This document shows, piece after piece, positions 57,591-64,000 of a stretch of 64,000 nucleotides of DNA (within the stretch, counting starts at the first letter, position 1; each line of letters starts with the position of its first letter). Source of the stretch: Seiridium cupressi (lineage: Eukaryota; Ascomycota; Sordariomycetes; Amphisphaeriales; Sporocadaceae); assembly GCA_036674765.1 (NCBI GenBank), contig JARVKI010000062.1:186001-250000 (forward strand), written 5' to 3'. The position numbers and the translations under genes were made by a program. Under the pieces are notes generated by a model. The model did no database searches and was not told where the DNA came from. It was given only the letters and a program-made list of their open reading frames with translations.

Positions 57591-58969
57591 AAACCTGTTC
57601 CCCCGAAATCTGGTTGAAGCCGATACTACGGTGTAGTCCTATAAAGATTCACTAACAGAGACACTGCCTTGAATTTCATCCAATTCTTGGAGAACATTAA
57701 CCTATATTTCAATGGACCTTTCAATGGGCATGCCAATGCTACGGACGATGGCCTTTACCCTGTGTCGCTCACGCTTTCGGTGTGGCTAGAGGTGACGATC
57801 GTTCCAAGCTTTCCTCAAGGAATGACTCAGAACATTACCGATTCGCCCAGATCTGACTAAGCTCTGACTCAAGGTTCAACCTCGACAAAGATTGCATCTA
57901 CAGCTAAAGTTGTGTAACTATATGCAGGCTTATCTTGCTCACCTTTCTTGCGACGTAGGTAGTCCGGGCGTATCCATTGGGCGAAAGTCGCCGTTTCAAG
58001 GATGTCGACCACTTCTGCATCTGCACGGCAATTTTAACCTTCACGAAGCAGTTGCCTTGCGCGTGAGTCGGACAAAGCGCGGCCATTTACCGCATTACCA
58101 ATGCAGGTACTCCAGATGTTGGGAATTCCTTTCAGACCTTCTGCATCCCGCATGAATCTAAGGAAACCAAAGCGACTAAATCTACAACCATATTCGGGAT
58201 TCGATTCTCGATATTGTGGCCTGAGATGCGGTCCATGGAAAGCCGTCAGACGCCGTGCGATTTTGCGGTGCTACAAGTAGCTGGGCGTAAATATAGTTTA
58301 TATGTCTGATCATAGCAATCGTCCACTGACAGTATTCGTGTAGTGGAATTCTTGAAGCACAGTGCTAAAGTCTGCTCCAGATGTGGGATCAGTAGACATG
58401 GCCACGGGTGGCCGTACACCCGACCAAACCTGAATTTTGTCATTCGACGGAATAATATCTCACATGGAATATGCTGTCGATGGAAGGTTTCTCTCAGACA
58501 TTGTGCTACCATGGCTAAATCGCCATATTAGTAAGCACAAATATATGCCCAATCCCGGGAAAGGGCAACTCGTCTCTGGGGAGGACCAACAATCGCAGAT
58601 GCATGATCGGAATCGGCCTATTCATTAACCGCTATAACTTGACGGGGTCACACCGCACTTGATCTAGGTATCTGAGAAAGCTTAGCAGTCTTGACTTGCT
58701 TGACTGAGCGTTGTCTATTCAACCACAACCTGCGCTATGACGAAACTAGTGGGCAGGCAAGTTGCCATAAACGAGAACGAGATATGTAGCACATAAAAAA
58801 CGCTTTCAATTCGAGCTATGCTAATGTATGACTATCCCAATCCACCATGTCTAAGCTAGAGCTCCCTCCCCCAGATGCGCAAGACCCATGCTCCAATGAT
58901 GATGCAGGAAAGAGATACCGCTTTTGAAGAGTGCTCAATTCTCGTGATATGTACAGGGTTGAGACACCC
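57591..58969. other. Probable gene graveyard, no intact gene
   Basis: Short protein-like frames occur without continuity: 57669-57860 (ENINLYFNGPFNGHANATDDG), 58090-58270 and 58437-58628 (SHMEYAVDGRFLSDIVLPWLN). They do not splice into one gene and I recognise none of them. They may be remnants of one or more decayed genes. Confidence 0.35.
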
Positions 58970-60750
58970 TTAATGAGCAACGCTGACAAACATGTTCAAT
59001 ACCAGACATGTAACCATTACGCAGCCACCGTATATCGCCAGTGCCAGCGCTCCGCGCCTGAGATATGCTGGGTTGATATGCTCAAGGTCCCATCTCCACT
59101 TTCTGCGCCATCGCCATGCGCCCCTACTACTACCCCTCCCACTTGCTGCACTCCTTATGCTGCCGACGCTCCGGGCAAGTGCCTCAGCAGCTTCCTCGTC
59201 ATCGTCATCGTCCGAGGCGGCAGGTGAGTCCGCATCATCATCGGTCTTAGCGAGACGCTGATGGTGAACCGAGTCCGGGTCGGATATCTTATAGTAAAAC
59301 AGTCCAGGTAGGATGAAGCTGATACTAGTGCTTCCGGTGCTTCCCACGTACGCCAGGACACGCTCCAAGCTCACAACCGTGAGAGCCACAATGTAGCTGA
59401 GCACTAGAATGACGGTCGAGAGTATAGCAAATCTCAAGTCTGACATTGGTGCAGTGGAACCATGATCGGAGCGCCCTTGTGCGGTCGGCAGGAGTGCTCG
59501 GCTGCCAGGTGAGTGGCTCCGGCTTTGAGACTGGCGCAACGTCGCGTTTGGACGCCACTTGAGGACTGCGTCAATTGATGCGCGACATGGATGAACCTGT
59601 AAAGGAATAGAGAAGAGGACAAGGACCACAATGGCGGCCTTCGCAATCGTGGAAGCGATGGATGGAGGGTCTGAATCTTGTCAGTAACTGGGCAAACGTA
59701 AGCAAGAGGATTATGCCACGTACACATTGAGACGATATTCCCCTTGATAGCATCGCCAAAGGTCAAATAACCAGTAATCGCAACTAACACATAAATACTG
59801 GCGGCCGATCCAATGCTGGAACCGATGACTCCCAAGACGCTGGTCATGTTAGCCTAGTATAGCAGTGGCCGCCGGATAATCATACCTTTTCGGACTGTTA
59901 TCTTTGATCTCATTGAGAATAGAGAACATGTTCTGGTGACAAGTGTATGCAAAGACAACCACGGGAAGATTGCTGAGGGCGGATATTGGCCCATCCCAGG
60001 TAATAATTCTCACAGGCGCTCTGTCGGGAATGACATCGGCAGCAAAATGGTAAACCACCAATATGATCAAATATCCAATCGAGACCAGCGCTATCAGACT
60101 TGTGTACTTTAAGCTGTCTAGCCTCTTTAGAAAGCAGAGAGGAATGATTGCCAGCATGAAGGCTGTAATCCAGAAGTTTCGATCCAACAAGAATGGCAAC
60201 TCTTGAGCCCGACTGGTCAAACCAAGCATCACGCCGGGCATCAGATCTCCAATAATAATCATGTACGAAACGCCCACACCGAAACACTTTATAGCGATGG
60301 CGGCATCGAATATTACGGCAGCGTTGGGGTATGTAAGCTGCGACAAGGCGAAGAAGGAAGCAGAACCGCGATCGAGGTATCGTGCGCATCGTGATTGAAG
60401 GTAAAGACCGAAGGCAGATGTGAAGCCTGACCATACAATTACTATAACACCGGGAATAATACCGAAATGCGAGAGGGCAGCTGGCATAGCGAGAGTGCCA
60501 GCACCGACGACTAGAGAGTATATAACGTTAGTCTCGTGATTGATGTGCGGCTAGTAGTCGGAGGGCTGTGCTGAGAAGACGTACTCGTGTTTAGTAAGTT
60601 GATGATACTGCTGGGCATACCGGCCTGGCCACCATGTCCTCCATCTTTCTGGTGATGGCCCCGTGATTTTCGATATCTTGTCATATCGGCGGTGGTCGAG
60701 CTGGACCCTTCGTCGGCACGGCCATCAGATATTGTATCGTAACTCGGCAT
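58970..60750 (-). CDS. Amino acid transporter, AVT/AAAP type (vacuolar)
   Basis: Polytopic membrane protein of 535 aa from four exons (introns 60511-60584, 59840-59885, 59671-59723). The first segment after a charged N-terminus is the AAAP hallmark LLNTIVGAGTLAMPAAL. Other blocks are FGLYLQSRCARYL, IKCFGVGVSYMIIIGDLMPG, VFAYTCHQNMFSILNEI and IYVLVAITGYLTFGDA, then STIAKAAIVVLVLFSIPLQVHP. About 11 membrane segments; the last follows an acidic run (DDDDDEE) in a long loop, as in yeast AVT5/AVT6/AVT7-like proteins. Likely H+-coupled export of amino acids from the vacuole. The intron-2 acceptor was chosen to give KSVLGVIGSSIGSAASIYV. It is divergent from the dynactin subunit gene. Confidence 0.88.
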
Positions 60751-61508
60751 AGCCTAGCCGGGAAAACTGGTGTGATTGCAGCCGGTACTGGTCGCGCGAA
60801 TTGATGACAAGTGACTCGGGGCGCACACTGGTCGGACAGATCTCTGATGTCTCACGACAGCCCTCGGTGTTGTGAGACAAGTGAAGATGCTTCAATGAGC
60901 AAAACACTGGACCTGACACCCAACCCTCAACCTGCGCGGTTGACAGGCGATCGAGCGTCGCGTTGTCGATGCGACAGCTGAATGGGAGGAGGGGAAGAAA
61001 GAAATCTTCTCGGTGCGCCAAGTTCTGGGCAGTAAGGAGTCGTTCATAAATTGATAGACAGGAGTGGCAGGTGTCGCTTCTCCTCATTTACCGGTACCTG
61101 GTTTTGATTACGTTGCGCAAAGGACAGTACGAGCAGTGTCCAGTTGCAGCTGTCGTCAGACTGTGGAGACCCCTGGTCTTGTTCTGCTGCCTTGTCCGTT
61201 TAGCCGCTTAGCCGCCCCCAGATTCGCAATCCGTTAGCGCTGTCACTTACTACTTGCTGGTCCAATAGCGGACCTCGAGGCCTGGAGCTTGAAGGGATCA
61301 GCTTCATGCAAGGCGTCACGGAAACAATTGCTTCTCAGCCTTATTCAACCTTCTTATAGTGGTGACATGTGCTCTGGTGTCGTGTGAGCAACAATCAATT
61401 AGAACGCAGTAGGAAGCAACGACATTAAGACCTCCTACGCGACGTCGACATTTGAGTTTTTGCGGCCTTTTGCGACGTGCATCGATCCGCCCAGTTCCCC
61501 TTATCAAC
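60751..61508. promoter_or_regulatory. Divergent promoter region, amino acid transporter / dynactin subunit
   Basis: 758 bp with no supported gene. The minus-strand frame 60725-61087 overlaps the transporter start and lacks a domain. Confidence 0.45.
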
Positions 61509-62198
61509 ATGGCCGAGGTACAACACCATAACGAGGCGCTCTTCCTCGATGAAACAACCTTACAGACTCTCGCATACCTGGGGTCTCGCGTCATCCGCTT
61601 AGAGCACATACTGTACGGCCATACGACGCCTCCGGCAAAGAGCGCAGCACTACCTAATCTACAACAGCTAGAACACCGGTTCGAAAAGCTGCGCCAGCGA
61701 GTCCGCACCTACGATGAGCTCCTGAAGATCTGTACGTGACCATCCGCTCAATGATCATTTATCATTGGAATGAAATCAGCTGACATGACATGACCTATAG
61801 ATCAAGCGCACCCGACCCTCTTCACCACGCCGTCCACAGATGCCATTCCCCCCACCGAATTATCCACCGACGCCCTAGCCCAGATGGTTCTTGCCTCCTC
61901 GACTCTATACCCGGCTACTGCGTCCTCCCTGACCTCCATTGGAGACACTCCAGTTCCCGATCCAGCTCTCAGCGTAAACTTGGTCGGCTTACTACCTCGG
62001 ATGCGCGCAGTGGAAGCCGCACAGAAGGCGCAGGCAGCCGAGATCGCTGAGCTAAGGGGGCAGAGCGAACGTGTCGTGAGGGCTTGGTACGAAAACAACG
62101 TGGTCGGCTATGGTGATTTTGTTGCCACTGTCGAGAAGAGGGTAGAAAGGGTAGAGAGAGGCGTTCGGAGGGCGGAGAGGGCAAGAGACGAAGTTTGA
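61509..62198 (+). CDS. Dynactin p24 subunit, RO-10-like nuclear distribution protein
   Basis: 206 aa from two exons (intron 61732-61800). Predicted alpha-helical, coiled-coil protein. The N-terminal helix TLQTLAYLGSRVIRLEHILYG and LQQLEHRFEKLRQRVRTY, then LLKIYQAHPTLF, match the fungal RO-10/dynactin-p24 pattern. The C-terminal half (NLVGLLPRMRAVEAAQKAQ, then AWYENNVVGYGDF, VEKRVERVERGVRR) continues it. This subunit sits in the dynactin shoulder and supports dynein-driven nuclear migration in hyphae. The family call is by remembered pattern, without a search. A conserved housekeeping gene at this end suggests the accessory region stops near 59 kb. Confidence 0.75.
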
Positions 62199-64000
62199 AA
62201 TAAATAAACATGGTACCAGTCCAACGAGGGCCAAACGATCTGATGCCTCTTCGAGGTGGCATTCAAACATGGTGAGGCCGCTCCGGATCCTCCTTGGGAC
62301 AATGTCCGCCTCTTTGCCGCAACTACATACATGTAGTTATGCGATCCGAGACTGTGCCCTCATGAGGTTCAAGGGAGCCAGGCAAAAAGCCTACGGTATT
62401 CTGCGCGGGACGCAGTTCCCAATGACAAGCAATAGACTCAGCTAGCTACCATTATACTCGACCGTTGTGGTAAGCTAGTCCAGATTGCCTCCTCTTAGAG
62501 GACTAGGCACGTTAAGGAATGCCGCTAGGATACGTCTTCTAGCATGACAGGGTCTAGGGGGATAAACAGGCTCAGAATCGCTTCCTCTTGCCACCAAAGG
62601 GCTACTCAGTACTATTGATATTAGGACCATCAACTCCTGGTATTGTCATGCTCGAGGTATCTACTGTGATACATCGTATATAAATGCTTGTATCGAGAAG
62701 ATATTCTACATCGCAGGTGACAATAGAAATCTAGTGGCATGGCGAGAACAGAGGGGGCGACTATTTTATTATACGAATCGGCGTGGATATAGCATACCTT
62801 TGAACTAGAACAAAATTCTGATTCTTTTAGTAACCGTTCATAAATGAAATTATATCCTACCTGGTGCACTAGGCTTATGACTAGATTATAACTACGGGAA
62901 GACAGGGTCCTAGCTGCGTAGAACATAATGATTCGGTGTTGTCGGTGTCTTCAGATAAGTGCCGACAACAATATCCCCAGCCTACATCTGGAGTAGCATA
63001 TTTCTCCAACCAGATCGACGATATCACGAGTATGATCATCAGTCTAATTAGGGAAGAGCCTGTGGCGTCATGGAAGTCAACAACATCAGACGGATTTCCC
63101 TCTGAGACTTTACCAAGCCACTCCTTGCAGCGTAGTAATCAAGACGACAACTGCCGAGTGTATTGGAGTTAGCTGCTTCATATTTACAAGGTATCCTCAT
63201 TTACTGGAATAGGGCAGGGGTATCAAGGCATCCTGACATGTGTCAGCAGAAACCACCATGAACGCAATCGTGTGAGTGTGGAATTTCGGGTTAATTGTCT
63301 ACCCTGTTCACCTGATACTGGGCTTCTCTGACTAGATGAAAGAAGGCGACATGCTCGTCCCGCAGATTCGTAGCACAGTTCTCGATATTCATTGGACCAA
63401 AGCTGAGGCCTCCGCGGCAAAGTGTTCGTGCGGACAAGAATCGGCTATGCGGTCATGGCGATCACATCACTATCTGCAACTAATAATAGTGAGAAATAAA
63501 CAGGATTTGCCATTACAGGTGTGTTTGCCTTCTGATCATGCATGTTCTCAAAAGATGTCAACGGCGGAAGACTGGCCTGCCGACGACGATCGTGGCGTCA
63601 CCAGCCACTGCTCGCTTAAGCACCTTCAGCTGCGCCACAGGCGTGGCGGCTGTAGATCATCGAGTCTGGGCTGCTGGCGGGATCGATGCAACGGCTCGTG
63701 GTGCTAATGCGGGCCCACTTGGTGGGTGTCACCAAATTAAAATTTCCGATCAGGAGCTTCGTGTGGAGAAATGGCTTTAGAGCGGAAAGCTGAAAGGAAG
63801 AGGCAGCTGGAGGTTACTAACTCATCGTGACTTGGTCTCCATTGGCGCCAGAGGTGGAAGCCAACTTGAGTCTCTTTTGAGAGTCTTGTAATCTGTACAG
63901 AGTGGCACTTGTGATGAGTGATGGAAGCAACGTATTCCCGAGCATATGAAGCAACGGAAGTCTCAATTGGCAGATCATCAGCCGCGCCCGGTAGCGCAGT
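62199..64000. other. 1.8 kb without a supported gene
   Basis: Frames at 62630-62926 (-) and 63336-63780 (+) have no domains or splice logic. The final bases (GGTAGCGCAGT) resemble a tRNA D-arm/A-box but the window ends there. Confidence 0.45.

Noticed and set aside
63985..64000. tRNA start at the window edge
   Set aside because: GGTAGCGCAGT fits an A-box, but the expected 5' base and acceptor stem cannot be tested because the window ends.

Overview
The window is nuclear DNA of a filamentous ascomycete (Pezizomycotina). Nearly every gene has short introns of about 45-75 nt with GTRNGT-type donors, CTAAC/CTGAC-like branch sites and C/TAG acceptors. The gene content fits too: a Zn(II)2Cys6 regulator, three HET-domain genes, secreted oxidoreductases and hydrolases, and an RO-10-like dynactin subunit. 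No bacterial operons, rRNA or CRISPR were seen. Gene models were spliced by hand from frames, splice signals and family motifs, so starts are less certain than interiors.

Layout. (1) 1-10.1 kb: a compact catabolic group made of a Zn2Cys6 regulator (+), a DAL5/allantoate-permease-type MFS transporter (-) and, divergent from it, a large 5-oxoprolinase/hydantoinase (HyuA+HyuB fusion, 10 introns including a probable GC-AG intron). Regulator, importer and ring-opening enzyme suggest uptake and breakdown of a cyclic amide such as 5-oxoproline or a hydantoin. (2) 11.1-12.4 kb: an SDR. (3) 12.9-26.6 kb: a near mirror-image block, HET protein (-), kinase (-), 2.5 kb spacer, related kinase (+), decayed unknown gene (+), HET protein (+), then an arrestin-like gene (-). 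The two kinases share an N-terminal region, and one has lost its glycine-rich loop. (4) 27.5-51.5 kb: a secreted-enzyme and HET region: eqolisin peptidase (broken), pectate-lyase-like protein, BBE-type FAD oxidase, a third HET gene (probably broken), arylsulfatase (heavily decayed), a 24-residue metallothionein-like peptide, carboxylesterase, GMC oxidoreductase and haem-thiolate peroxidase. (5) 51.5-59 kb: mostly gene-poor, with one unrecognised 327-aa gene, an intradiol-dioxygenase remnant, homopolymer tracts and one copy of a dispersed repeat. (6) 59-62.2 kb: core-type genes, a vacuolar-type amino acid transporter (-) divergent from an RO-10-like dynactin p24 subunit (+). (7) 62.2-64 kb: nothing supported.

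The middle of the window looks like a fast-evolving accessory region. It holds several single-lesion or multi-lesion pseudogenes, and a roughly 150-bp inverted dispersed repeat whose copies differ largely by C-to-T/G-to-A changes at CpA/TpG, the signature expected of repeat-induced point mutation (RIP). The most system-like candidate is the mirrored HET/kinase block. The most easily missed gene is the metallothionein-like peptide at 40.66 kb.
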